Assembly: GCA_036489885.1 (NCBI GenBank)
Contig: DASXEW010000003.1
Location: forward strand, 1,488,001 to 1,552,000
Origin: Candidatus Baltobacteraceae bacterium
GTDB lineage: Bacteria; Vulcanimicrobiota; Vulcanimicrobiia; Vulcanimicrobiales; Vulcanimicrobiaceae
DNA: 64,000 nt
Direction of reading: 5' to 3'
In this document: positions 54,960 to 63,016 of the stretch, one piece after another
Position numbering within the stretch: the stretch's first letter is position 1
Layout: every line of letters starts with the position of its first letter
Program-made: the position numbers and the translations under genes
The notes under the pieces: model-generated
The model's database searches: none
What the model saw: the letters and a program-made list of their open reading frames with translations, nothing else
Told to the model about the DNA's origin: nothing

Positions 54960-55601
54960 TCAATTAGCGCGCAGTTTGCAGAGGGTGACTTCGAGCGCTT
55001 GCATCACATGCGCGCGTGTCGCTTCCTCGGCCGCATCCGGATTGCGGCTTTCGATGGCACGAAAGATCGCCGAATGCCCCTCAAGCGAATTCTCGGCTTC
55101 AGGGTCGGTGTACATGCGAGCGATGCGATAGTTGAAATAGAATTCGCGATTGCGGCGGATCAAATCGAGCAGGCGCGCATTGTGCGCGGCTTCGATGATC
55201 GCATCGTGAAAGCGATCGTTGACGTCGACGATGTGCTCGCGCGGCGAGCGCACGAGTTTTTTAACGTCGGTTTCGTGGAACGAACCAATCGTGTCGATCT
55301 CATTTTGCGTCGCTCGCATAGCCGCCAAGCGCGAGGCATAGCCCTCGAGTGCGGCGCGCGATTCATAGATCTCGCGAATTTCTTCGGGCGCGTGCTCGCG
55401 TACGACCAGGTGATGGCGTCCGCCATGAATGAGACCCTCGGCGGAAAGGCGCTTGAGGCTCTCGCGCACCGGCGTCCGACTGACGCCGAGACGCTCGGCA
55501 AGATCGAGCTCGACAAGACGTTCGTTTGGACGGATTAGCCCCTTGACGATCTCGTCGCGGAGACGTTCGTAAACCTCGTCCGAAAGCGTCGTAGCGCTCA
55601 C
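54960..55601 (-). CDS. GntR-family regulator, FCD subfamily
   Basis: A 213-residue transcription factor. Residues 1-70 form a winged helix (LAERLGVSRTPVRESLKRLSAEGL). The rest is an all-helical FCD ligand domain with metal-binding residues visible in NDRFHDAI, EGHSAIF and a further His near the end. FCD regulators usually respond to organic or sugar acids and control the adjacent catabolic genes. Divergent from the SDR gene (36 bp between starts), the intergenic likely operator. GTG start at 55601. Confidence 0.92.
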   Translation of the reverse strand: MSATTLSDEVYERLRDEIVKGLIRPNERLVELDLAERLGVSRTPVRESLKRLSAEGLIHGGRHHLVVREHAPEEIREIYESRAALEGYASRLAAMRATQNEIDTIGSFHETDVKKLVRSPREHIVDVNDRFHDAIIEAAHNARLLDLIRRNREFYFNYRIARMYTDPEAENSLEGHSAIFRAIESRNPDAAEEATRAHVMQALEVTLCKLRAN

Positions 55602-55637
55602 GAGGCGAGGAGCGCGTGCGCTCGAAGGCTCATAAGG

Positions 55638-56423
55638 ATGAATTCAAAGACGCAAGTTTCTTTTACCTGCGACCTGCGCGGCAAGACGGCGTTCGTCACC
55701 GGCGGTTCGAGCGGGATTGGCGCGCACCTTGCGGGCGAACTGGCCGCTGCGGGCGCGCGCGTCATCGTCGCTGCACGGCGCGAGCAAGAACTGGCAAAGG
55801 TTGTCGCCGCGATCGAGCAGCGTGGCGGCACAGCTCTCGCCGTTCGAATGGACGTAACCGATTCTGAGAGCGTTGAGAACGGTTTTCTCGTGGCCGAACG
55901 GGAGCTGGGAGTCGCCGACGTGCTGCTCAACAACGCCGGCATCACCATCGTCAAACCCGCACTCGATGCGCGTGTCGAGGATTGGGATAATGTCATCAGC
56001 ACAAACCTTCGCGGTCCGTTTCTGGTCGCCCAAGCCTTTGCGCGACGTCTCATCGCACATTCATCTCCCGGTTCGATCATCAACATCGGTTCGATCATGG
56101 GCGCACGCGTGGCCGGCGGTCTGACATCATATGCTGCAGCCAAAGCCGGACTGCATCATCTCACCCGGGCGCTTGCGCTCGAATGGGCGCGCTACAACAT
56201 TCGCGTCAATGCAATAGCGCCCGGCTACATCATGACCGACATGACACGTGACTTTTTTGCATCGCCGCAAGGCGAGGCCATCGCAAAACGCGTTCCGCAG
56301 CGGCGCATCGGCGAGCTCGACAATCTGGTCGCGCCTATATTGTTGCTCGCATCCGATGCATCGACATATATGACCGGCGCCGTCGTCCCCGTCGACGGCG
56401 GGCATCTCGTCAGTACGCTGTGA
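55638..56423 (+). CDS. Short-chain dehydrogenase/reductase
   Basis: A 261-residue classical SDR. NAD(P)-binding TGGSSGIG is at about 21-28, NNAG near 98-101, the catalytic Ser in NIGSIMG, and YAAAK supplies the catalytic Tyr and Lys. The C-terminal YMTGAVVPVDGG is standard. An Arg-rich stretch after beta-2 (AARREQE) suggests NADP preference. It overlaps the phosphotransferase gene by four bases. It probably oxidises a hydroxy-acid or alcohol in the pathway controlled by the divergent GntR protein. Confidence 0.92.
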   Translation: MNSKTQVSFTCDLRGKTAFVTGGSSGIGAHLAGELAAAGARVIVAARREQELAKVVAAIEQRGGTALAVRMDVTDSESVENGFLVAERELGVADVLLNNAGITIVKPALDARVEDWDNVISTNLRGPFLVAQAFARRLIAHSSPGSIINIGSIMGARVAGGLTSYAAAKAGLHHLTRALALEWARYNIRVNAIAPGYIMTDMTRDFFASPQGEAIAKRVPQRRIGELDNLVAPILLLASDASTYMTGAVVPVDGGHLVSTL

Positions 56424-57418
56424 CCGAATTCGCAGAGCGTTTGCAGGCGTTTGCCGCGCGCGAGCTCGGTATTCGCGAACCGCTGGCGTTCGAACGCATC
56501 CTCGGCGGTCAATCGAACCCGACGTGGTTCGTCGATGCCGGAAAGCAGCGCCTCGTCCTGCGCATGCAGCCTCCGGGCGAGCTTCTTCCGAGCGCGCATG
56601 CGCTCGATCGTGAATCGCGCGTTATTCGAGCTCTCGAAGGCAGCGGTGTTGCCGTTCCACGCGTGCTCACGTACAGCGAAGACCGTTCGGTCGTCGGCAC
56701 GACATTCTATCTCATGGAACGAATCGATGGCCGCGTCTTCCCGCATGCGCGACTCGAAGGCGTTAACGCAATCGACCGGCGCGCAATGTACCGCTCGGCG
56801 GCGGCGATGCTGGCTGCATTGCACGCGGTTGATTGGGAGCGCGCCGGTCTCTCCGACTTCGGCAAACATGAAGACTACTTTGGACGCCAGGTTCGACGGT
56901 GGTCGCGGCAGTGGGAAGCTTCTCGCCGGCGCGAGATTCCTGATCTCGATCGTCTGATCACGCATCTTCCGAAATTTATCCCGAAAGAAAATCCAACCGT
57001 GATCTGCCATGGGGACTATCGCTTTGGAAACTTGATGTACGCGCCGGCTGCAACGGACGTCGTGGGCGTGCTCGATTGGGAACTATCAACGCTGGGTGAT
57101 CCGATGGCCGACGTCGGCTATGTCTGCATGCCGTATCACTTGCCGTCCGGGACGCAAGAAGGCATCGCGGGGCTCGACCATGCGGCGCTCGGTATTCCGA
57201 GCCGAGATGAGCTCGTCGCCGACTACAATGCGGCCGCGGGTGAGAAGCGCGAGCTCTTGCCGTTCCATATCGCCTTTGCGTTTTTCAGATTCGCAGTCAT
57301 CGTTGCCGGTATCGAAGATCGCGCACAGCGCGGCAACGCCGCTCACCCCGATGCGGGCAAGTCATTCGGTCGCGCCGATTTGTATTCGCGCGTCGCTTGC
57401 GAGCTGCTCGGAATCTAG
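56420..57418 (+). CDS. APH/choline-kinase-fold phosphotransferase
   Basis: A 332-residue aminoglycoside-phosphotransferase-family kinase. The catalytic HGDYRFGNLMY (His-x-Asp to Asn) and metal-binding DWELSTLGDPMADVG are intact; the N-terminal RLVLRMQP holds the ATP-binding Lys/Arg region. The subgroup resembles ACAD10/11-type kinases linked to fatty or hydroxy-acid degradation, more than antibiotic resistance. GTG 56420 overlaps the SDR stop (GTGA), so the two are coupled. Substrate unknown. Confidence 0.88.
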   Translation: MTEFAERLQAFAARELGIREPLAFERILGGQSNPTWFVDAGKQRLVLRMQPPGELLPSAHALDRESRVIRALEGSGVAVPRVLTYSEDRSVVGTTFYLMERIDGRVFPHARLEGVNAIDRRAMYRSAAAMLAALHAVDWERAGLSDFGKHEDYFGRQVRRWSRQWEASRRREIPDLDRLITHLPKFIPKENPTVICHGDYRFGNLMYAPAATDVVGVLDWELSTLGDPMADVGYVCMPYHLPSGTQEGIAGLDHAALGIPSRDELVADYNAAAGEKRELLPFHIAFAFFRFAVIVAGIEDRAQRGNAAHPDAGKSFGRADLYSRVACELLGI

Positions 57419-57999
57419 CCGCGAACGGCGACGCGCAAACCGGCACCAATTGCGACGACCGTTTGGGTCAGCCGTGTTTCAGCTTCAACCATGCGAGTGA
57501 ATTCGACCAGCTCGCTTTGGTGCGAGATGACGTTGTCGATTGCGAGGATGCCGTGCGGCGAAAGACTACGCACGAGATGCGGCAAGTACTCGGGATATGC
57601 GGGGCGCTCGGCGTCGAGGAAGATGAAGTCCCAATAACCGCTGCGCGACGAGGCTAGGGTCGAGGCCGCGTCTTCCGTTCTCAACGTGACGCGGTCGAGC
57701 ACACCCGCGCTTTGCAAGTTCTTGCGCGCGTATTCGGTGCGTTCGGGATCGGTGTCGACGGTTAATACCGAGCCCTCCGTTTCTTCTGCGGCGTCGGCCA
57801 GCCAAATCGTTGAATAGCCGCTCGACGTTCCGATCTCGAGGATGTGCTGCGCGTTGCGCGCCCGCACCAGAATTCCTAAGAGCTGAGCGACCGGTGGATC
57901 GACGCTGCGAAAGCGTAAAAGCCGGTCAGCCAGGGCGTCGTCATGTGCTTTGTTGCGAACATACAGCTCGTCGGCTAACTTCTTGCGCGATTCATCCAT
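57415..57999 (-). CDS. Class I O-methyltransferase (COMT/YrrM type)
   Basis: A 194-residue SAM-dependent O-methyltransferase of the catechol/caffeoyl-CoA type. Motif I is LEIGTSSGYSTIW (about 53-65), acidic end VDTDPER, metal Asp in FIFLDAERP and the later Asp-Asn in AIDNV. Substrate is probably a vicinal-diol or related small molecule, but cannot be fixed. Converges on the phosphotransferase gene with a 4-bp overlap. Confidence 0.9.
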   Translation of the reverse strand: MDESRKKLADELYVRNKAHDDALADRLLRFRSVDPPVAQLLGILVRARNAQHILEIGTSSGYSTIWLADAAEETEGSVLTVDTDPERTEYARKNLQSAGVLDRVTLRTEDAASTLASSRSGYWDFIFLDAERPAYPEYLPHLVRSLSPHGILAIDNVISHQSELVEFTRMVEAETRLTQTVVAIGAGLRVAVRG

Positions 58000-58035
58000 C
58001 TAACCCAGCGTGCCCTTGTCGCCCCGAGCAGGCAA

Positions 58036-58725
58036 TTACTTACGTCGCGATACCTTGAATTTTTCGAATTCGGCGCGACGCGACTCGGGCAGCGGATATG
58101 CTTCATCGAGAGCGGTGCCGTCTCGCAGAAGCTTCTGTGAGAACTCGTCTTCAAGTGCCATCTCTTCAGCCTTGCGTAAAAGTGCTTGCGCGTGCTGTGG
58201 CGGGACGACGACTGCGCCGTCGGCATCCGCGACGATGTAGTCTCCCGGTTGCACGAGGGCGCCTCCGCATCCGACGGCGATGTCGGTCTCCCACGCGAGC
58301 ATGTTGCGCGAGTTTGCATCCGGATAAGCGCCGCGCGCCCACACCGCGAGTCCGATATCGCGGATACCGTCGACGTCGCGAATGACACCGTCAGCAACGA
58401 CGCCGGCCGCACCGCGAGCATGCGCGCGTGCCGCAAGCATGTCGCCGAGGACCGCGCCCTCCATGTTACCGGCTGCATCGATCACAAGCACGTCGTCGCG
58501 ATCCAGCGTGTCGATCAGCTTGCGATTGACGCCTTTACTTGGAGCCTTTGCATCTTCGCGCAGCGGCAAGAACCGCAGTGTCCGCGCTTTCCCGGCAATT
58601 CGCCGGTCGGACGTAAGCGCACGTAAACCGAGCATCAGCGTGCGATCGACCCCGAGCTCGCGCAGCACTTGCTTGGCTGTCGCGGTCGGCACCTCGCGCA
58701 AACGTGCGACCGTTTCGTCAGGCAT
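58036..58725 (-). CDS. RraA-family aldolase-like protein
   Basis: A 229-residue member of the RraA/HMG-aldolase family. The active-site motif DGVIRDVDGI (Asp and Arg) and the late GCGGALVQPGDYIVAD are conserved. Free-standing members cleave 4-hydroxy-4-methyl-2-oxoglutarate or oxaloacetate; E. coli RraA instead inhibits RNase E. Here the neighbours (hydroxyacid and aldehyde dehydrogenases) favour an aldolase or decarboxylase. ATG 58725 overlaps the upstream dehydrogenase stop by 8 bp. Confidence 0.87.
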   Translation of the reverse strand: MPDETVARLREVPTATAKQVLRELGVDRTLMLGLRALTSDRRIAGKARTLRFLPLREDAKAPSKGVNRKLIDTLDRDDVLVIDAAGNMEGAVLGDMLAARAHARGAAGVVADGVIRDVDGIRDIGLAVWARGAYPDANSRNMLAWETDIAVGCGGALVQPGDYIVADADGAVVVPPQHAQALLRKAEEMALEDEFSQKLLRDGTALDEAYPLPESRRAEFEKFKVSRRK

Positions 58726-59698
58726 GGACGAGACCGTGCCGGCGCGATTTCGCGTTTTCCCACGCTTGCGGATTCTTCGGGAACGCCGGCAGGTTGCCGT
58801 CCATTGCCGCGAGGATTTGCTCGACCGCGGAACGCGTGCTGCGCTCGTTGGTTTCCGTCGTGAGTCCCGCATTATGCGGCGTCACGATGACGTTCGTCAT
58901 TTTGAACAGACGGTGCGTCGGCGATAAGGGTTCGGGTTGAAACACGTCGAGTGCGGCACCGGCAATTTGCCCGGCTTCGAGAGCCGATGTCAACGCTTCG
59001 AGGTCGAGCACGCCGCCACGCGACGTGTTGACGACATAGGCATCCTTCGGAAGCTTCGCAAGCTCTTTTGCACCGATAAAGTTTTTCGTATCGCCGGTCA
59101 GCTCGAGGCACAAGCACAAGAACCGCACTTCCGGCAGCATCTCATCGAGCGAGCTGACGCGATTGATGTGCAACAGTTGCGGAATGCGCGGATCGACATA
59201 CGGATCGTAGCCAATGACGTTGCAGCCGAATCCCACGCGCAGCTTGCGCGCCAATTCGGAACCGATATAGCCGAGGCCGACGATCCCGACGGTCTTTCCG
59301 CCGAGCTCGAAGATCGGGTAGTCGGTTCGTTTCTCCCAGCCGCTGCCATCCCGCGTTGCGCCTTCCGACCATGTGAAGCGGCGCGCGAGTGCAAGTATCA
59401 ACATAACGGTATGTTCGGAGACGGGAATTCGCCCGAAGCCGCGCTGGTTCACGACCAGAATCCCACACTGCGTGGCGGCATCGATGTCGATGTTGTCGTA
59501 GCCGAAGCCGGACGTCGAGACGACTTGCAGCTTCGGCGCCGCATCGAGGACCTGCGGCGTTACCTTTTGCGGATAGCGGACCCAAAGGCCGCGCGCGTCC
59601 GCCAGAGCTTCGGCCAACTTATCGTCGTCCGAAGCCCCGATGATCGTAACGCGGCAGCCTGCCTGGCGTAGTTGATCCGCACCCGTCGGATCGTACAT
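58718..59698 (-). CDS. D-isomer 2-hydroxyacid dehydrogenase
   Basis: A 326-residue (or longer) NAD-dependent 2-hydroxyacid dehydrogenase of the phosphoglycerate/glyoxylate type. NAD fold: VGLGYIGSELA. The catalytic triad is visible as Arg in NTSRGGVLD, Glu in FQPEPL and His in TPHNAG. The first ATG (59698, MYDPTGADQ) seems late: the upstream codons encode HVVLWRN, a natural first beta-strand, but no ATG, GTG or TTG lies between it and the ALDH stop (59744-59742); a CTG at 59733 is possible. It is followed with overlap by the RraA-like gene. Confidence 0.88.
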   Translation of the reverse strand: MYDPTGADQLRQAGCRVTIIGASDDDKLAEALADARGLWVRYPQKVTPQVLDAAPKLQVVSTSGFGYDNIDIDAATQCGILVVNQRGFGRIPVSEHTVMLILALARRFTWSEGATRDGSGWEKRTDYPIFELGGKTVGIVGLGYIGSELARKLRVGFGCNVIGYDPYVDPRIPQLLHINRVSSLDEMLPEVRFLCLCLELTGDTKNFIGAKELAKLPKDAYVVNTSRGGVLDLEALTSALEAGQIAGAALDVFQPEPLSPTHRLFKMTNVIVTPHNAGLTTETNERSTRSAVEQILAAMDGNLPAFPKNPQAWENAKSRRHGLVHA

Positions 59699-59741
59699 AT
59701 TGCGCCAGAGAACGACGTGGCGCTGTTGGTTGTTGTCCAGC

Positions 59742-61190
59742 TTACGGCAAGCCCATCGAGATGTAGCGGACCTCGAGGTACTCGTTGAGGCCTTCATGCC
59801 CGCCTTCGCGTCCGACACCGGAGTCTTTCACGCCGCCGAATGGTGCGTGCGGTGCCGACGGCACCGGGTCGTTGACGCCGACGATTCCGTATTGGAGTGC
59901 TTCCGCGACGCGGAACGCACGACCGAGATCTTTCGTCCACAGATATCCGGCCAGGCCGTACGGCGTGTCGTTCGCGAGCTTGATCACTTCGGCTTCATCT
60001 TTGAACTTCAGCAGAGGCGCAACCGGACCGAACGTTTCCTCGCGCAACAACCGCATCTCGAGACTGATGTTCGTGAGTACGGTCGGCTCGAAGAAGAGCC
60101 CGCTCGCGCCTTTCTGTTTCCCGCCGGCGCGAGCAACTGCGCCTTTGGAAATGGCGTCGTCAACGTGTGCTTTCACTTTGTCGAAGCCTTGCTGATCGAC
60201 GAGCGGTCCGAGGCGCGTCTCTTCCTCGAGTGGATTGCCGACTTTGATGCCGACGACTTTATCGGCGAGAAGATCCGCAAACTTATCGTAGATTCTCTCC
60301 GAGACGTAGATGCGGTTAGCCGAAACGCAGACTTGGCCGGCGTTGCGGAATTTACACGCGATGACGTCGGTGACCGCGCGATCGATATCCGCGTCCTCGA
60401 AGATGATGTACGGCGCGTGTCCGCCCAGCTCGAGCGAGATGCGTTTCATCGTCGACGCCGACTGCGCATAGAGTTTCTTGCCGACCTCGGTGCTGCCCGT
60501 GAACGTCACCTTGCGGATGCGAGGATCGTTGATGATCACTTCGGAGACGGGAACCGGATCGAGCGCGGTGATGATCTGCAGCGTGCCGGGTGGTCCACCG
60601 GCCTCTTCCCAGAGGCTCGCGATCGCAAGTGCCGTGAGCGGCGTCTGCTCGGCAGGCTTCATGATGAACGTGCATCCGGCTGCAAGCGCCGGCGCAGCTT
60701 TGCGCGTCACCATGCCTGCCGGAAAGTTCCACGGCGTGATGCCGTAGGCCGGGCCGACCGGTTTCTTCATCGTGAAGAGACGTTTGTTGTTATCGTGCGT
60801 CGGGATGATCTCTCCGTACGCGCGTTTTGCTTCCTCGGCGAACCACGACGCGAACGCGGCTGCATATTTGACTTCACCGCGGCCTTCGATGACGGGCTTG
60901 CCCATCTCGTGCGCCATGATGCGCGCGAGTTCGTCCGCATGATCGAGAATCAGCGTATGCCACTTCATGAGAATCGCGGCGCGCTCGTACGCGGTCGTCT
61001 TCGACCACGTTTCAAATGCGCGCACCGCGGCATTCACTGCGGTTCGTGCCTCTTCGGGGCCGCAATCGGCGACCTCCGCGAAGGGCTCCATCGTGGTAGG
61101 ATTCGTGACCGAGAACCGCTTCGAAGTCTCGATCCATTTCCCGTCGATGAACGCCTTGTGGAACTCAGTCTTCGGCCCTACCGTCAGCAT
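59742..61190 (-). CDS. NAD(P)-dependent aldehyde dehydrogenase (SSADH-like)
   Basis: A 482-residue aldehyde dehydrogenase. TPWNFPAGMV, SLELGGHAPY (catalytic Glu), GQVCVSANR (catalytic Cys) and FGGVKDSGVGREGG are all family motifs. The WNFPAGMVTRKAAPALAAG pattern and GQVCVSANR are typical of succinate-semialdehyde dehydrogenase GabD, but glutarate- or other semialdehydes are possible. ATG 61190 has an excellent ribosome site, GGAGGAG at about 61198-61204. A palindromic repeat copy (61208-61248) lies immediately upstream. Confidence 0.93.
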   Translation of the reverse strand: MLTVGPKTEFHKAFIDGKWIETSKRFSVTNPTTMEPFAEVADCGPEEARTAVNAAVRAFETWSKTTAYERAAILMKWHTLILDHADELARIMAHEMGKPVIEGRGEVKYAAAFASWFAEEAKRAYGEIIPTHDNNKRLFTMKKPVGPAYGITPWNFPAGMVTRKAAPALAAGCTFIMKPAEQTPLTALAIASLWEEAGGPPGTLQIITALDPVPVSEVIINDPRIRKVTFTGSTEVGKKLYAQSASTMKRISLELGGHAPYIIFEDADIDRAVTDVIACKFRNAGQVCVSANRIYVSERIYDKFADLLADKVVGIKVGNPLEEETRLGPLVDQQGFDKVKAHVDDAISKGAVARAGGKQKGASGLFFEPTVLTNISLEMRLLREETFGPVAPLLKFKDEAEVIKLANDTPYGLAGYLWTKDLGRAFRVAEALQYGIVGVNDPVPSAPHAPFGGVKDSGVGREGGHEGLNEYLEVRYISMGLP

Positions 61191-61207
61191 GTTCTCAAAT
61201 CTCCTCC

Positions 61208-61248
61208 GTCCCTCGACTACGCGCTTCGGCGCTACGCTCGGGATGACA
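61208..61248 (-). repeat. REP-like palindromic repeat copy
   Basis: A 41-bp inverted copy of the repeat seen at 50813-50854: GTCCCTCGACTACGCGC, TTCG loop, then GCGCTACGCTCGGGATGACA. It lies between the divergent aldehyde dehydrogenase and HAD-ATPase starts, ending 55 bp before the latter. Confidence 0.75.
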
Positions 61249-61303
61249 TGGCAGGATCGTCTCAGGTTGCGTCCTTTCCCGGGTCGGCGGGTATGGGTCC
61301 GGC

Positions 61304-63016
61304 ATGCGCTTTCATGCCCTCGCGGTGGACTTCGATGGAACGCTCGCACACGACAGCCGAGTGGCCGAGCAGGCACTCGAGGCGCTGCGGGCATTGCGGA
61401 AATCCGGCCGCCGTTCCATCCTCGCGACCGGTCGTATCCTCGACGACCTGCGCGGCGTCTACAAGAACCTCGAGTTGTTCGACGCCGTCGTCGCGGAGAA
61501 TGGCGCGGTTCTCTTCGACCCGGCTAGCGGCAAGACCGAACTGCTTGCACCGCCGCCGTCCGAAAAGTTCGTCGAGGCGCTGCGTGCGCGCGGCGTCGCG
61601 CCGCTCGAGGTCGGGCACGTGATCGTTGCGACGTGGCAGCCGCATGAAGCTGCGGTGCTGGAGACGATACGCGAGCTCGGGCTCGATCTGACGGTTATCT
61701 TCAACAAGGGCGCCGTCATGGTATTGCCTTCCGGCATCAACAAAGCGACCGGACTCGAAAAGCAGCTCGAGGCTTTCAAGCTTTCATTCCACAACGTAGC
61801 CGGTATCGGCGACGCAGAAAACGATCTGCGTTTCCTGGAACGCTGCGAAGCATCGGCTGCAGTCTCCAACGCTCTGGACAGCGTCAAAGAGCAATGTGAC
61901 CTTGTGATGGAAGGCGATCACGGACACGGCGTTCGCCAATTCATCGAGCAGATCATCGAGGACGATCTTGCATCGCAATCCGAGCGTATCGATCGCCGTC
62001 ATCGTATCGCGCTCGGGAAGTTGCAAGACGGAGTGCTCGACGTATCGGTCGCGTGCCGCGGCGTCCTGATCGCGGGAACTTCCGGCGGTGGAAAGTCGAC
62101 GATGGCGAGCGCAATCATTGAACGCGTCGCGGAAGGCGGCTATCAATATACGATCTTGGATCCCGAAGGTGATTTTTCCGACCTCGAAGGCGCGATCGCC
62201 GTCGGCGATGCGGAGAGCGAACCCAATCTCGCGACGGTCAGCGACGTCATCACCTCCGGTCAGAACAGCGTAATCTCGCTCGTCGCGATCAAAGTTGACG
62301 ATCGCGCCGTGCAGGCACGGCAGCTGCTCAGCCGCATCGCCGAGTTACGAGCGCGCTTCGGGCGCCCGCATTGGCTGATCATCGATGAGGCGCATCATTT
62401 TTTCCCGGCCGCCGCGAAATCGTCGTCTGATTCGCTCGAGCCGTGTCTCGGCGTCCTGTACACGACGACCGAGCCGCAGCTGGTCGCGACCGAGGCCCTC
62501 CGCTGCGTTGACGTCGTTATCGCGATGGGTGAAGAGCCGCGTGCAACAATCGACGCGGCCCGAAAGCAGCTGGGCATCGAAGGCTCGATCGGCGGCGCCT
62601 CCGTTCCGAAAAAGCTGCGCCGCGGTGAAGCGCTGGTTTGGCGGCGCAGCGACCCTGAAACGCTTGCTCACATCGAGACGATTGCCGGAAAGTCCGAACG
62701 CCGGCGCCACGCGCGAAAATACGCCAAGGGCGAATTGGCGGAAGAGAAGTCGTTCTATTTCACGGGGCCAAAGCGCAAGCTCAATCTCCGCGCGCAGAAC
62801 CTCTTTACGTTCGTGCAGATGGCGGAAGGCGTCGATGACGAGACGTGGACGTACCACTTAAAACGCCACGATTATTCAGGCTGGGTTCGCGAGATGATCG
62901 GCGACGACGATCTCGCTGCTGAATTCCGTGCAACCGAAAGCGAACGCAAGCTCAGCCCCAGCGAAGGCCGTAAACGCATCGCCGAGGCTGTGCGCGAACG
63001 CTATACGGTAGGTTAG
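61304..63016 (+). CDS. HAD-IIB phosphatase fused to P-loop ATPase
   Basis: A 570-residue two-domain protein. Residues 1-210 are a Cof-type HAD phosphatase: VDFDGT (D9, D11), ATGR, K147 in GINKATG, and GDAENDL (D170, D174), with a type IIB cap between. Residues 240 to about 490 are a P-loop ATPase: Walker A GTSGGGKST (258-266), LDPEGDF (286-291), Walker B LIIDEAHHF (358-366); this matches the HerA/VirB4-like DUF87 class. The C-terminal 80 residues are basic and helical. Both active sites look intact. It may couple sugar-phosphate chemistry to an ATP-driven motor, but its role is unknown. Convergent with fumC by 4 bp. Confidence 0.82.
   Translation: MRFHALAVDFDGTLAHDSRVAEQALEALRALRKSGRRSILATGRILDDLRGVYKNLELFDAVVAENGAVLFDPASGKTELLAPPPSEKFVEALRARGVAPLEVGHVIVATWQPHEAAVLETIRELGLDLTVIFNKGAVMVLPSGINKATGLEKQLEAFKLSFHNVAGIGDAENDLRFLERCEASAAVSNALDSVKEQCDLVMEGDHGHGVRQFIEQIIEDDLASQSERIDRRHRIALGKLQDGVLDVSVACRGVLIAGTSGGGKSTMASAIIERVAEGGYQYTILDPEGDFSDLEGAIAVGDAESEPNLATVSDVITSGQNSVISLVAIKVDDRAVQARQLLSRIAELRARFGRPHWLIIDEAHHFFPAAAKSSSDSLEPCLGVLYTTTEPQLVATEALRCVDVVIAMGEEPRATIDAARKQLGIEGSIGGASVPKKLRRGEALVWRRSDPETLAHIETIAGKSERRRHARKYAKGELAEEKSFYFTGPKRKLNLRAQNLFTFVQMAEGVDDETWTYHLKRHDYSGWVREMIGDDDLAAEFRATESERKLSPSEGRKRIAEAVRERYTVG

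Noticed and set aside
56420-57418. Aminoglycoside resistance kinase
   Set aside because: The fold is shared, but the coupling to an SDR and the nearby catabolic genes favour a metabolic kinase; no resistance-type neighbour is present.
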